The notes: generated from the sequence alone by a model not told the origin. Shown: positions 11,301-23,017, numbered from the stretch's first letter. The stretch: 64,000 bases of DNA from Takakia lepidozioides (GCA_030704615.1 CM060734.1:62574042-62638041), one strand, 5' to 3'. Made by a program: numbers and translations.

Positions 11301-14300
11301 AAGCATCCCTTTTTCAACCCTACCTTGAGAGGGTTTGGAAAGGGGTGGGCAGCGGTTTCTTTCTAGCAGGTCAGTAGTGTCCGTAATGGCCCTTTTAAGT
11401 AACTAATTTGTGGGCAGGAGGTCAAATTCCATTTTTAAGGCAAAATCAAAGGTCAGTAATTAACAGACCTGGCCAGGTCTCACTAAACGGCTAATGGAGA
11501 CATGTGGTCCAATATCTAACCCCTTAACCAATCTTGAATTAACCTGGATTTGAAAGAAAGGTTCCCTGTCAATGGGGACAAGGCCTTAGCCATACCTGTC
11601 TTGAGTGAGAAGCAAATCTGAGTCCAACGATTTTCCTGCAAATTTTGCCAGTTACTCCAATTGCCAATGCAAACTTCTAGAGTTGATGAAAGTACCGGCA
11701 ACTGATGCTGCGGATTGACCTGCTGGTTGGCCTTTCCTATGGCTGGAGCGCATGGCAGAAGAAAGGGAGATGGCTAATGGTGTCAAACGAAGCGTGGCAT
11801 AAGCAAATATTGCTGCTGTGTCTCCCTGCGAACTACACAGCTTCTTATTCAGACATTAGATGATATCCAGTCCTGTAACTTGGAGAGCGATCCAAATTGA
11901 GCAAATAGAACATAATGTACTCATCTAAAGCAAAGAAACAGAAACAACTAGACAAAATACGATGGATTTTGGAAGGCTTAGTCACACAGGCTTTGCAAGA
12001 GTGACAAGTGGATCCTTTGGCAATGTTCTGCCAGTGTCATGTGGTGAGACTATACACACTACACACATGAATGAGTCCATAAGTTTCTAATGTTAAGCTT
12101 TCAAAGGCATCATGCACAGATCTCAGGGGCATCAACATGGACACAAGAATTAGACTGGTGCCATAACAAGTACATCAGCATAATGGAAATCTACCTGATG
12201 AGAACTGCATTACAAGGAAGGGGTCTTTAGTTCTACGAGGTAGTTATCTTCAATGACTTTTTCTATTGGTGCCATGCTAGGAATCACCAGCCAACAAGGG
12301 AAGGAAGAGGACAGGATATGTATACCGAAGGTAATGTGCTGGAGACAAGACAATTGTGGAAGAGAATGAGTGTGTGTCGCACAGTTTCCCCTCCACACCA
12401 TGACTCCAAAAGCCCTATCAAAGACTACATTAAAAATCATTGTCAAAGGCGTAAATTTGTTGAGCATGAATGCATTTGATGACAATTGCTTTACAACGAC
12501 TTCGAGTTAGGTTTCATTATTATTTGTCAGAAGGTCAGAGGAAGACTTCACCCAGAAAAACCGAACAGATGACAGTAAGGCCTACTTCTCAGCAAGACCA
12601 TAATGCTAGCACAAAACTCAGAATAGCTGCATTTGCCACCTCATCTGAGCCTCCAGAGAATAACACAAAATAGTGGTACAGAGTACAACCTGCATGAAAC
12701 TCTGCTTGGCTGTAACATGTTCTATGGCAATCTGCTGAATCCCAGAGTAGCAACACTGGCCAGCTACAATAATCGCTACCATAAACACTAATGGGAGCCA
12801 GATATAATATTGCAAAATGGGAATACATCGAGCTCTCTTCAATCACTTCATGCTCAATGTCGCTTAACACTCGCTCAAGCCTACCTGCGTATGAAGAAGC
12901 GTGTCACGCTCAAGGCAGAGTGGCTGCACAGCTCCTCGCTCTGTCAGGCCCTCCCCTGCAGAGGGCATCCGAAGCTTCTTTCCCACCAGGAATTCTGCAT
13001 ATCCGATAAATAAGCCTGGGATCATAAAGACAATATAGAGGGCTTGGATCGCTGATCCAAGGGAGAACATAATAAATGACATTTGCAGGAAATTGCACAC
13101 AACCACTCATGGGGGGCAACGCCACTTTTGCCTTTATTCTGGTCTTTGCCAAGAAAGTGGGCAGACTGGTGAATTACTTTGGCCGACGCCATTGAAAGAT
13201 AAGTTTTACAGATGCTTATGCAGCTAAGTTCCTGTGTTTGACCTTCTGTCATCTTTAAGCAAGCATCACTGCAGCTGGTCTCTCCTTTAAACAAAGGGTT
13301 ATGGACTGCTCTCTTTGCTTTCTGCCTTTCACACGACAGCAATTCCCTAAGAGAGTGCCCATTACCCTTCTGCCTGGGTAAGAGACAACAGGAAAAGGAA
13401 AAGAGAAAGACACAGGACAATATCAGGAAAAATCTGATCCACAGTAAACCTTGCTTCTTTGTCTTTGTTCAATAGAAAGGGAAAGTAGTCCAGAATCCTT
13501 CAGTACCAGCAAGGTAGTCAGGAAGAAACGCATGCAGGCAGCTACGTGCAACATCACCGGTTGGATGCTTTTGCAGCAGTGCTCGAATGGAGCCATAGAA
13601 CATAGTGAACAGGTCATGGACTTCCTTGAGCACCCCTTCCAAAGCAGCACTTCTCACTGTCTCTTCCCCCTCCTTGCTCTTCTCTACAACCTGCTCTCAA
13701 TACTAATTAGGCACCGCCTAGTGTAAGTGCTTCAGTCTAAGGGAGCTATGAAACTCCCACATACAATCTGCCACGCGAAAGAGAACCTGCCAGGAGCATG
13801 AATGAAAGTTGTACCTGGTAAGAGCGGCTGCTAAACACATCAAAAGCACATGATAACCAAACATTGGAGGGAAACATTACCATGACCATCCAAATGTCAG
13901 GCTCACACTGGAAAAAGATGTGGCAATGCCGCTCTGCTTGCATCACTTGGCAAGGGTTCTCAGGAGAGAATATCCTGCAAAGGCCCCAAAATAACAAGCA
14001 CTTTGAAGGGTTAATTAGTATGGCAACACAAAGGGAGGGGACACTATATGAGGAACTTACAGCACTTGACTATGCTCTACTCTGAATCTAGGAATGCTTG
14101 TGCTTTGGTATTTGGTCTAGAAACACCTTCCTATTGAGAATGGGTGCTTACTTTCATGAGACCACCGCCCCCTCCATCTGGAGCATGGGCTGAAAAGGTA
14201 CTGTTGTGATTCTGTACCTACTGCTGACTGAAATGGCTGAAAGGTTATTTTTATTGTAGAAGGGAGAGCAATTGACTTATTAGGACAAGATATAGAGTCA

Positions 14301-17300
14301 CCTAAACTTACCTCTCCTCTCTTTGCTAGTATGACCTGCTGCAGGGATGACATTGATAACAATTGTGAAGGGGTTTAAGCCTGGAGTTCCACAGGGATCA
14401 CTAACCTGTTGGTTTGTAGGTTGGCTGTGATGGATCCAGGTGATGCCAGTTCACCTTCTTTTGTTGCAGAAAATGCTACTAAGGGCAAGAGACTAAGGGA
14501 GTGAGGCTTTGAGCTATCTCAAAACTCAATTCTGTTCGTATGTGTTGTTTCTGTACACGTACTTCTGCTGTTTTGCTCTAGGGTTGAAGGATCTAGGAGC
14601 TTGTACCTACATGGAAAGAAGTTTCCTTGAAGGTGACATTCCAGTTCTGTTGCTGCTTCCCAAGATATGAATGTGAGGAGGCAGAGCGGTTTATGAGAAG
14701 GATCTACCTAGTGTGCATCTGATTGCCACCTAGGACACATGAAACTAATTCTTCAAGTAAGCATCTGTATTGGGATGTATGGAGGCGGATCTGGATTGTG
14801 ACACTCTGGGTGTTATGAAGTCGCTAACCTCACCCTCCCATCCTTATGGTTAGGGTGAGGTTACTATGTCAAGGGTTGCCTAGTATGCACCAACAGTCCT
14901 AATGTGGTGAGTATACATCTCCACACCACCCTCTCATATATACATATCCCCACCCTCGCTCCCTCTCTCGCTGTATCTCTCTCTCTCTCTCTCCCTCTCT
15001 TTCTCCCTGTCCTCTAGGAAGCCTATTGACATTGGGTGGACTTGATACGGGAGTACATTAATGTCTCTGTGACTAAATGCCGGCCTTGTGACCTCGTGTC
15101 CTTGTTTGTTTCGACCTGAAGCGCTTTGCTTCAGGTAAGGTAGTGCATTGGATTTAGTTGGAAAGCTTGGGGCCTTTCCCTCTTTAGAATATGCCTACAC
15201 GGGCCATTCCCTGCAACTCCCTGGAGTGTGATCTCTGAATGGTAACAAGCGGACTCCTACCGCTTGGGGGCAGCCCCCCCGCCCGAATTGGGCAGTCGTA
15301 TGCTCTGTCTAGCATACTCGGCACTTGGGCTCGGGTTGGTTCCTGTGCTTAAACTTATAGCCTGCGAGAACAATCAAAATTTTAGCTCCTATCAACATCA
15401 ACACTCCTCAGGGTGATTCCTGGGAATTGGTTACTTATGCCAAATCTAGGGCTTCATGTGTAGTTTTTGGGGTGAATCCCAGGATGGACGATGTGTCCTT
15501 TAAAACTACATGCTCTAGCTTAGGCTTGGATTTCATGGCTAATGGTACCATCTCGAGACTTGATAACAGGGGTACGTTGAAGGTTGCAATGACCAAAAGT
15601 GCTTCTAATAGAGTCCCACATCAATTCAATCTCAAAGAAGTTCGTCCCTTGACTGGCTGGAGAGCGGTCTTAGACATTGGTGATTCAATGGGGCGCTCTA
15701 GGAAGACAACCAAGGGCAACGACTTCAACTTGAGAGTTTCTAATTGGTTTGATGCTCTGGATGAGGTTGAATCCAAACAGCCAGAAGGACAAGATGCCCC
15801 TAAGTGTACGGAACCTGAACGTCCTGAATCTGAAGGATTTGGTACTCTGAATGGTTTACCAATCCTCAAGGTTTACACAAGACAAACAAATTCTATACAC
15901 GGGGTAATTGTCCCCAAGCCGTCAGATGGACAATCTGTCCCTAAGTGTGCAGAGCCTGAACGTCGTGTAACTGAAGGATATGGTTTACCAATCCTCAAAG
16001 TCTACACAAAACGAGCAAAATCTATACACGGGGTAATTGTCCCCAAGCAGTCTGACGGACAATCTGCCCCTATGTGTGCGGAGCCTCTTCTCTAGTGGCT
16101 CAGCGGTTCCGGATTGACGTCACGATGTCCCGTGCCCAATACTACCAACAGAACCATTTCAGCGCTGGGGGCTAGACTTCGTGGGACCCATTAAACCTCC
16201 AGCAAGGTACACACAAAACCAATACATCCTCACAGCCACTGAAAGATTTGGTACCCTGAATGGTTTACCAATTCTCAAAGTTTACACAAGACGAGCAAAA
16301 TCTACACATGGGGTAACTGTCCCCCCTTTGCAGAACGGTTGGCCGTCCAGGAGCAATCACAAGCTACCTAGACAACAAACAATTCACATGCAACGGGCTG
16401 GCTTGCGGCTGGCCACTTTCAACTTCTCAGGGTTGACCAACCAAAGGAAACAACTCGAAGTGGGACAAGTTCTTCGGACTAAGGAAATTCATATCTGTGC
16501 TGGGCAAGAAACATGGGAAACGTCGGATAAACTGGTTGGAGATGTCAATGGTTATAAATGGGCAGGTAAGATGTGTACTCTCAAGGCAGCCTCTGCCAAA
16601 CGCGGTCAAAAAGGGGTTGGATTCTTTGTCCGTGATTTCTTGTTTGACAATTGTGAAATTATCAACAAGGGTTTGAGGTACGAGCATAGTATCTGGCTAA
16701 AACTGAATCTGAAAGGCGGCATGAGTACAAAGGACCTCTTTGTGGGTTGTGTTTACATGCCCACAGAGGGGACCCTTAGTACTGACGCAGACAAAGCCTT
16801 CGAAGATGTAAAGCTGGACTGTGCTTCGTTCCTTGCCAAAGGTCAGGTGGTACTATTGGGGGACTTCAATGCCTGGGTGGGCAAAGGGATCCATCAGGAC
16901 GATATCATTGGACCTTTTGGTGAGGACGAGCTGAATTCTAATGTCAGACGGTTAATTAACTGTCTAGAAGAGCTTCAGCTTTTGACCTTGAATAACAGGA
17001 CAAGAGGTGACCAAGTGCAGTGGACTCGTGAGAAATCCCAAACTGGGGAACGTTCCATTGTGGACTATATCATAATGGACAAAATTGTGTTCCCCCAGTG
17101 TGCCAATGTGTTGATCGACAGAACTGATTGGTACCTCTGACCACTTCCTGGTTTGGACTGAGATCAAAAGGTGTTTTCCCACCACCAAGAGATCTGTGAA
17201 ACGTTCGATTCGGAAGTGGCGCATAGAAAAATTCCACAATGAGGAGGTCAAGGCTGAGTACGTCCAGGCCTTGCAAGAGGCTCTCCCTCATTTTGTCCAA

Positions 17301-20300
17301 TCGCTCCAAGAACTTCAGTCACGCTCTGTTAACGCAAGAAATGAAGTCGAAAGAGCAGTGGACTCTTGGGAGAGTTTCGTTTCCTCCGTGGCTGACAAGA
17401 TCATTGGGAGGAAACTAATTGTCTGCGGTAGAGCAGTTAATTGGTGGACCAATGAGATTAAACTCAAGATAGCTGAGAGACGAGCCCTCTATAAAGAGTG
17501 CTGCAATTTGGAAACCAACAGAGAATTGTGGGCGAGGTACTACCAGCTCCGTAAAGATATCAATCAGCTTGTTAGGTCTCAGAAGAAATTATACTGGGAC
17601 AAGTTATACAGTGAAATAAACTCAAACCACCATGGTGGTAATGACAAGAAATTCTGGTTGGCCCTTCAACGTTTGTACAAGCCGAAAAACGGTCAGCAAG
17701 TACAAGCGCTGAAGACTACTAAAGGTGCAGTGGCGACTTCATCGGTTGACATTGTCAAAACCTTTGAAACTCACTACAGTATCCTTGGCAGAACTTCTAG
17801 GTCTAACAGTGAGGGGTCTTCTGCTGAATGGAGGGACACAGTTGGAAAAACTGTTCCTATGATTCAAAACAGCCCTGATGAACTGGAGTATATTTCAATG
17901 GCTTATAATGCTCCCATTAGTTCTTCTGAGATTGTGGAAGCAATTGAACATTTAAATGGATATAAAGCTGGTGGACCTGATGGTATTGTCAACGAGCTTT
18001 ATCAAGCACGGTGGCGATCCCATGATAGAGGCCCTAGTTCTCCTCTTTAACCTTATCTGGAAGACTGAAATGATCCCCTTTCGCTGGCGACAGGGGGTCA
18101 TTGTCAATCTATACAAGAAGGGTGACAGAGAAGAACCGGGGAACTACCGTGGCATCACGCTCCTCAATGCTGTTGGCAAGACATTCTGCAGAGTTATAAG
18201 TACTCGTCTCGAGGTTGATCTGGAGTCTAGAGGTTGTTTCCACGAAGGCCAAGCTGGCTTTTGGCGAAACAGGGGCTGTGTGGATCATATCTTCACTCTA
18301 AGCCAGATTATCCAGGGAAGGAAAAAAGAAGGGAAACCCACTTATGTCTTTTTCCTGGATGTCAAAAAGGTTTATGACACAGTGTGGAGAGATGGCCTAT
18401 GGTTCCACCTCTGGTCTTGTGGGATCAAGGGAAAGATGTGGAGAGTTGTCCACAACTTGTATGCTCACACCAAAAGCTGTGTCACTGTTAACGGACAGAA
18501 GTCCAACTTCTTTGACATAGACCAAGGTGTAGCTCAAGGATGTACTCTCTCCCCTCTGCTCTTCAATGTTTTCATCAATCAACTCCTCGAGGATGTGGAA
18601 AGTGAGGGATTTGGGTTAAGGGTGGGTGATACCACCATACCAGCCCTTATGTTTGCGGATGACTTCGCAGGCATAGGGGAGACTCCAACCAATCTCCAGG
18701 AGTTGATTGATTGCGCGAAGAGATACTTTGATCTTTGGGGGCTAGAGGCTAATGTCAGCAAATGTGCAGTGGTAGCATTCAACGACAGAGGAGAGGGAGG
18801 AAGTGATCTTAAGTGGCAGTGGGGTAGCCAAGAGATCCCGGTCCTCCCTTCCTACACTTACCTGGGCGTTGAGTTTTCCTCCAATTGTAATTGGGATGCA
18901 CATATCCGGAAAGTTGTTCAAACTGGCAAGGGCAAAGCTCTGGGGCTCACTAAATTTTTCCACTGCAGAGGGGTCAACTCTGAGGTTAAGAAAACCATGC
19001 TTTGTCGCGTTATTAGACCTGCCTTGGAGTACGGATCTGCTATATGGGTTGATAACTCCAACCAGGCTAAGTCTCTAGAATCCATTCAAGTGGGGGTGCT
19101 TAAGGAGTGTATGTCAGCATGCTCCAAAACAGCCAATGTGGCTGTTCGGGGTGAGTTTGGCATTCCATCCTTAAGCTCCCGACAAGATGAATTCAAGGTC
19201 AGATGGTGGGGTCAGCTGCAACATATGCCCAACACCAGATATCCTAAGTTAATCGGCTCTATATCTTGGAAACAGGACCGCCCTGTCAAACAGGCTAAGT
19301 CCTGGCAGAAGAGAGTAGAAGAGATTCTCAAGGACCTGGACCTGGATCCGCAGGTCTTGACCCTGCTGGATAAATCTGACTTAAAGGCTGTAGTGTCCAA
19401 AGCCATGTCTGTTGCCATGAGATTGTCTGATGAAAATGAAGTTAGGCAGAAAACTTCCCTGAACTTGTTTCCAGTCAGTGACATGGGGGAGGACATCTTG
19501 GATGACCTCAAGGGTCTACCCACTCTCGGCACTAGACTGAAATTTAAACTCAGGGCGGGAAGCCTACCTTTGAACAGCAAACAGAAGCAGAGAGGAAAGG
19601 GAGAGTGCAATTGCCCGTTGTGTGGGCAATCTGAAGACAGTATTCATTTTCTGATACACTGTCCGGGGTTCTCTCACCAAAGAGACGCTCTCTTCAACTC
19701 TATCAAGGGAATAGTGCCTGTACCCCTGTTTACCAACTTTGAAAGTCTCGAGGCTGAGCCAAAAGCCCAGGCCCTCCTGAGGCCTAGTTTTTGGGCAAAT
19801 CACACACAGCAGATTGATGCTTGTGTGAAGGGATTTCTAGAGGATATCTGGAAAACCCGGATTAATTCTTTATATGAAGGTAAGTCTTACTACCAACGTC
19901 AGCCCCTGACAGAGGTAGGTTCTGTTCCTTTTGTTCCCGCTCAAACTGGGCGCGGGGTCAATGGCCACAAGGCTACGGCAAACAACGTCTTATGAGTACA
20001 ATCTCTCATTCATATGCAAAGGGCTGGCTTGCGGCTGGGGACATTCAATTTCTCAGGGCTGACTAACCAAAGGAAACAATTCGAAGTGGGACAAGTTCTT
20101 CGGGCAAATGTAATTCATATCTGTGCTGGTCTGCGGTAGAGCTGTTAATTGGTGGACCAATGAGATTAAACTCAAGATAGCTGAGAGACGAGTCATCTAT
20201 AAAGAGTGGTGCAATTTGAATACCAAAAAAGAATTGTGGGCTAGGTACTACCAGATCTACAAAGATATCAATCAGCTTGTAAGGTCTCAGAAGAAATTAT

Positions 20301-21208
20301 ACTGGGACAAGCTACACAATGAAATAAACTCAAACCATCATGGTGGTAATGATAAGAGATTCTGGTTGGCCCTTCAACGTTTGTACAAGCCGAAATGAAA
20401 ATCTTGCCCCCTAATCCCTGACTGGGCTTCCTCTCTTTCCTGTCTCTCTCTTCCTCTGAATCACTCACAAGAAAAAATTGAACATGTTGGAACAGCATAG
20501 CCTCTGCAAATACCTTGTGAAGGTAATGAGGCCTTCGCTGAGCCCAATTACAGAGAGCTGTGAGGGCAGGGGGCAATCAGAGGGAGAGAAGAAGAGTATC
20601 TTGTCCAGCTCATGGCCTTCCTGCTGCCCACGCTGCATGTCAAAGACACATACCTGCACGAAAAATTGCAGATTTAGAGCATACTAAGCCATACTAAGCA
20701 GAATTCTATGCATTTGAAAGTGCTTACAGACCCTGGATGAGTAGCTTGATTGTAGCCATAGTGCAGCAGTAAGGTGAATGCTCCTTCAGCTCTTCCCTGC
20801 CCTCCTTCCAAATGAGAAGAGAAGCCAAGATAATAGGGATATTTAGGTTAAACCGTGGAAAAACCCTACTTAGTCATTCCGTTTTCCAGTTCTACTCTGG
20901 AAAAAATTCTTAACGGAATAACGGGACAGGCAATCCTTGAGTGGTGTTAATAGAGACGTAGCCACATACAAGGAATGTAATCGTAAGCACGAAAGCAAGA
21001 CAGCAGAATATTAAGGTCCTCCCAACCACAACAGTCGCTGGGGGAATTCGAAGGAAAATAGAATGCAAAACAAAAGCTCCAACAGGAAACCTTCTTGCAA
21101 AATTATGGTTGTCTGTAAGAAGGAAGACTGATTTGTTTCAAGGGAATAGATGAATTAGGTTCACAATGAAACACAGTTTACCTGCACCGATTCCGCCCAT
21201 GCCCCCAT
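8320..21208 (-). CDS. CCZ1: vacuolar fusion protein CCZ1
   Basis: CCZ1 pairs with MON1 as the guanine-nucleotide exchange factor for Rab7, driving endosome-to-vacuole maturation; the family carries longin domains. Exons read on the minus strand: 21208-21182 (MGAWAESVQ, with an in-frame stop upstream), 20653-20514 (QQEGHELDKILFF, GLSEGLITFT), 13974-13881 (EPDIWMVM), 13690-13507 (VLKEVHDLFTMFYGSIRALL), 12994-12885 (EFLVGKKLRMPSAG), about 11840-11703 (FAYATLRLTP), 10523-10173 (AWWRDGDGFLRTD, VWLQQSEERMRLC), 9711-9556 (GYRYLCCDRVSKTARASPP) and 8580-8320 (AWVIVRV, LLLASDAVEKLNKRY). Except for the exon at 11840-11703, whose borders I could not settle, all joins keep frame at GT-AG sites. A short exon of perhaps 20-25 residues between 12884 and 11841 was not found. 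About 486 residues are placed; plant CCZ1 is about 500. Intron 2 (13975-20513) carries an antisense LINE. Identity is strong; completeness is less sure. Confidence 0.88.
14957..15008. repeat. pyrimidine-rich (CT)n tract
   Basis: An imperfect CT microsatellite with short CCCTCT interruptions, within CCZ1 intron 2 and upstream of the LINE reading frames. It may lie in the LINE 5' untranslated region or in older intron sequence. Confidence 0.7.
15427..16095 (+). pseudogene. LINE ORF1-like protein region
   Basis: A 222-residue open frame precedes the endonuclease. No zinc knuckle or other named ORF1 domain could be recognised. Its C-terminal half repeats GLPILKVYT and HGVIVPK segments. The frame stays open upstream of the first ATG to about 15361, so the true start is uncertain. 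It ends at TAG 16093-16095, just before the integrase fragment. The position suggests the RNA-binding ORF1 of the element; that function is inferred from context only. Confidence 0.55.
15837..16330 (+). repeat. three degenerate ORF1 repeat units
   Basis: The segment GGTTTACCAATCCTCAAG, followed by TTTACACAAGAC and ATACACGGGGTAA-like sequence, recurs starting at 15853, 15982 and 16262. The first spacing is 129 bp; the second is 280 bp because foreign sequence interrupts the third unit. The repeats encode GLPILKVYT and HGVIVPK-like peptides. Confidence 0.8.
16133..16242 (+). mobile_element. Ty3/gypsy integrase fragment embedded in the LINE
   Basis: About 110 bp encode PTEPFQRWGLDFVGPIKPP followed by QNQYILTATE. 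This is the signature around the first catalytic aspartate (LDFVGPI) of Ty3/gypsy integrase core domains. Just upstream the same frame meets a TGA, and downstream it runs directly into the third LINE ORF1 repeat at about 16243. No other LTR-element domain or LTR is seen nearby. It is probably a captured scrap, not a nested full insertion. Confidence 0.75.
16181..17140 (+). pseudogene. LINE apurinic/apyrimidinic endonuclease domain
   Basis: After 40-odd residues derived from the integrase scrap and an ORF1 repeat, the frame enters an exonuclease/endonuclease/phosphatase domain: LRLATFNFSGL, CAGQETWET, GCVYMPTEG, VVLLGDFNAWVGKG, then DYIIMD. The frame stops at TGA 17138-17140. The final SDHFLVWTEIK motif continues in a different frame from 17130, so a frameshift of one or two bases separates it. 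The domain normally nicks target DNA to prime reverse transcription. Confidence 0.85.
17196..18050 (+). pseudogene. LINE linker between endonuclease and RT
   Basis: This reads RSIRKWRIEKFHNEE, CGRAVNWWTNEIKLKIAERR, KLYWDKLYSEINSNHHGGN and KAGGPDGIVNEL. The last is the usual lead-in to the reverse transcriptase (AxGPDGI). The frame is lost near 18003 and resumes as KHGGDPMIEALVLLFNLIW in the next reading frame. It is part of a single former ORF2. Confidence 0.85.
17956..19995 (+). pseudogene. LINE reverse transcriptase and C-terminal domain
   Basis: The open frame carries the RT fingers and palm: NLYKKGDREEPGNYRGITLL, QAGFWRNRGCVDHIF, VFFLDVKKVYDTVW, GVAQGCTLSPLLFNVFINQL, and the catalytic box LMFADDFAG (FADD at 18652-18663, in place of the commoner YADD). 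A thumb-like YTYLGVEFSSNCNWDAHI follows. A CPLCG-x-HFLIHC cysteine/histidine motif at about 19606-19660 resembles LINE C-terminal zinc motifs. About the first 16 codons lie out of the ancestral frame. The RT is otherwise uninterrupted, so the insertion may be fairly young. Confidence 0.9.
20008..20397 (+). mobile_element. second, internally deleted LINE copy
   Basis: Positions 20008-20136 match the endonuclease start (16386-16505: QRAGLRLATFNFSGL region). The sequence then jumps directly to the homologue of 17424-17690 (CGRAVNWWTNEIKLKIAERR to FWLALQRLYKPK), removing about 0.9 kb. The copy ends at 20397, where CCZ1 intron sequence resumes 117 bp before exon 2. It sits only 10-15 bp after the RT frame of the main element, as a tandem partner. 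Both copies have diverged by scattered substitutions. Confidence 0.85.
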
Positions 21209-22160
21209 TTTCCTCGCCACTGCAAGCTCCAGGCCCTAGTCAACTGCAAAACAACCATCCCCACTCCTTGGCTGTGTGTGCGAGAGTGATGGACTGGTGC
21301 GAGCTTGCTGAATCCATCGCCGCATCCTTGGATCGCAGCGTTTGTTGCATTTCTCGATCTAGTGAACTGGATGCTCTGGAGCCCGTACTTCAGAAAATAG
21401 TGCAAGGCCGCACCTTACCCAGCTTTACAAGTGCGGCCGGGGCCAACAAGTTAGAGTCACAATTTTACCATAGCTAGTAACTATTGTTAAACTAGCTCAT
21501 AGCTGCTATGCATCACTGTTGTACCCGGATTTACCCTGTGGATAAATCAGGGTAAGGGGTAAGTTACTTAACTGGATGTACCTTTGTTGTTTACCCTTAT
21601 CCTTTATACGGATAACTGTTTTGATTTATCTTTACCTTAACTTTTTCTCGTTTTTGAAAAGGCCCGAGATAGACGGTAAATATATTAATGAGGAAAAACT
21701 AAGCTCGCATGAGAGGCCATGCAGGCTGAGAACGGGGACACTGCCCGGTAACTCAACCATGCAATGAGAGTAAAATGTGAAGGAGAGTATGATTGATGGC
21801 GAGAATGAGTGGGGCATATTTCTCCCCTTTTTATTTCTAGGTATTGGTCATGGCAGCAGGTAAATGATGATATTTTTGGTGGGTGCGAGGGAGAGTGATG
21901 GTAGAGCACGGTATCTAAGTTAGGCAGTGGCGTGGAAGACAACAACACAAGAGCATCGCAAGAGCATGGAACGACTAGGGCCCTACAAGTACCTATATTT
22001 ATATACCTCTCCTAATTAGCCACTGTTTCACCCAAAATAATTACCCTTAAAACAAAACAAAATAGAGTTCAGCATGATAACAAATACAAAAATCTGAAAA
22101 CTTTCAATGATTTACTATTTGTGTATATAAAGGATACATCCATTATTTACTCTTTTTGTT
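21209..22160. other. CCZ1 upstream region, no other gene seen
   Basis: This holds the likely CCZ1 promoter and 5' untranslated region on the minus strand. An open frame on the plus strand at 21166-21477 has no recognised relatives and overlaps CCZ1 exon 1, so it is not called. Confidence 0.4.
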
Positions 22161-22164
22161 CTTT

Positions 22165-22260
22165 TTCTTTTTTGGTTAACAGGGTTGGAGCCCTGGTTAA
22201 CTTTATTCTGAAATATTTGTTTGTTTGGTTGAAGAAAGGGGACAATGGATCATTCTTTAC
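22165..22260 (-). repeat. solitary LINE 3'-end-like fragment
   Basis: The stretch GGAGCCCTGGTTAACTTTATT at 22185-22205 is almost the same as the 3' end of the truncated LINE at 27935 (TAGGCCCTGGTTAACTTTAT). It is probably a very short 5'-truncated insertion of the same family. Confidence 0.45.
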
Positions 22261-23017
22261 TAAACTATAGTGAGCCTTGTGGGTCCAAGATTCCTTCTTG
22301 ACCATTATTCCTCGTTAGGGATGGACAGAAGGTAGTTGGAAAAGGATGATGACAAGCCGGATGAGATTATCTTAGGATTAGAGATTTTGTTTGACTGTAA
22401 CAACTAGTTTATGATTAAGTGGTGGTCCTGTGTGAAGGACCTGGTTTACAACTTGGGGCAGTTCCAAACTAGCAACCGGACAAATGACTATGCTCTCTGA
22501 TTGGTTGAAAGTCAGGTCTTGTCCACTGCACTCTTTCATTTACCTAATAGACATAAATTTCATGCATTTATTTAGTTACATCTATACTCTATACATCTAT
22601 ACCTTAGGAAGAAAATCTTATACTGAAGCAGAATTAATTGGTATCACTTCACCGTCTTGAAGGACTACTCTCTATAACACTGACCACCTATAAATGCAAA
22701 GATACAAACAACATTCATACATAACATTATACAGACGCAACCAATACACCAACAACTGCTTACAAAATCTATTCATTAACAGTAACCATTGGATTTTAGC
22801 ATTAATACAACCATACAAACAAGCGGCTAGTCGCGTAATGGCTCCACCCTGTTGAAAATTTCCAAAAATATTATATTGAAATAAAATATCATATACATAT
22901 CACATATTCGATTTTAATTTTTTTTTGTAAGGGCGTTGGCCGTTTACTTTATATTCGAATTATATGTCAAACATGTTCTGCATAAGAGGAAATTCATTTA
23001 TTTATTTATTCATTTAT

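Larger units (their letters stand above)
15361..19998 (+). mobile_element. non-LTR retrotransposon (APE-type LINE), defective, inside CCZ1 intron 2
   Basis: A nearly full-length LINE lies antisense to its host gene. In order it holds an ORF1-like region (15427-16095), an apurinic endonuclease (16386-17160), a linker, a reverse transcriptase (about 18060-19000) and a C-terminal cysteine/histidine motif (19606-19660). The frame is broken between ORF1 and the endonuclease, near 17125 and near 18003, so the copy cannot make an intact polyprotein. The RT signatures (NYRGITLLNAVGKT, DVKKVYDTVW, GVAQGCTLSPLLFNVF, FADD) differ from the usual plant L1 type and look closer to clades best known from animals; that placement is inference. 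The exact 5' end and target duplications were not found. No poly(A) tail is visible. Confidence 0.88.

Noticed and set aside
12589-12870. Candidate missing CCZ1 exon on the minus strand
   Set aside because: Splice-like signals exist, but the translated sequence does not match the expected CCZ1 segment and the frame does not fit both neighbours.
21166-21477. 103-residue plus-strand frame beginning MKHSLPAPIP
   Set aside because: It overlaps CCZ1 exon 1 on the opposite strand, has no recognised relatives, and is adequately explained as antisense of the CCZ1 5' region.
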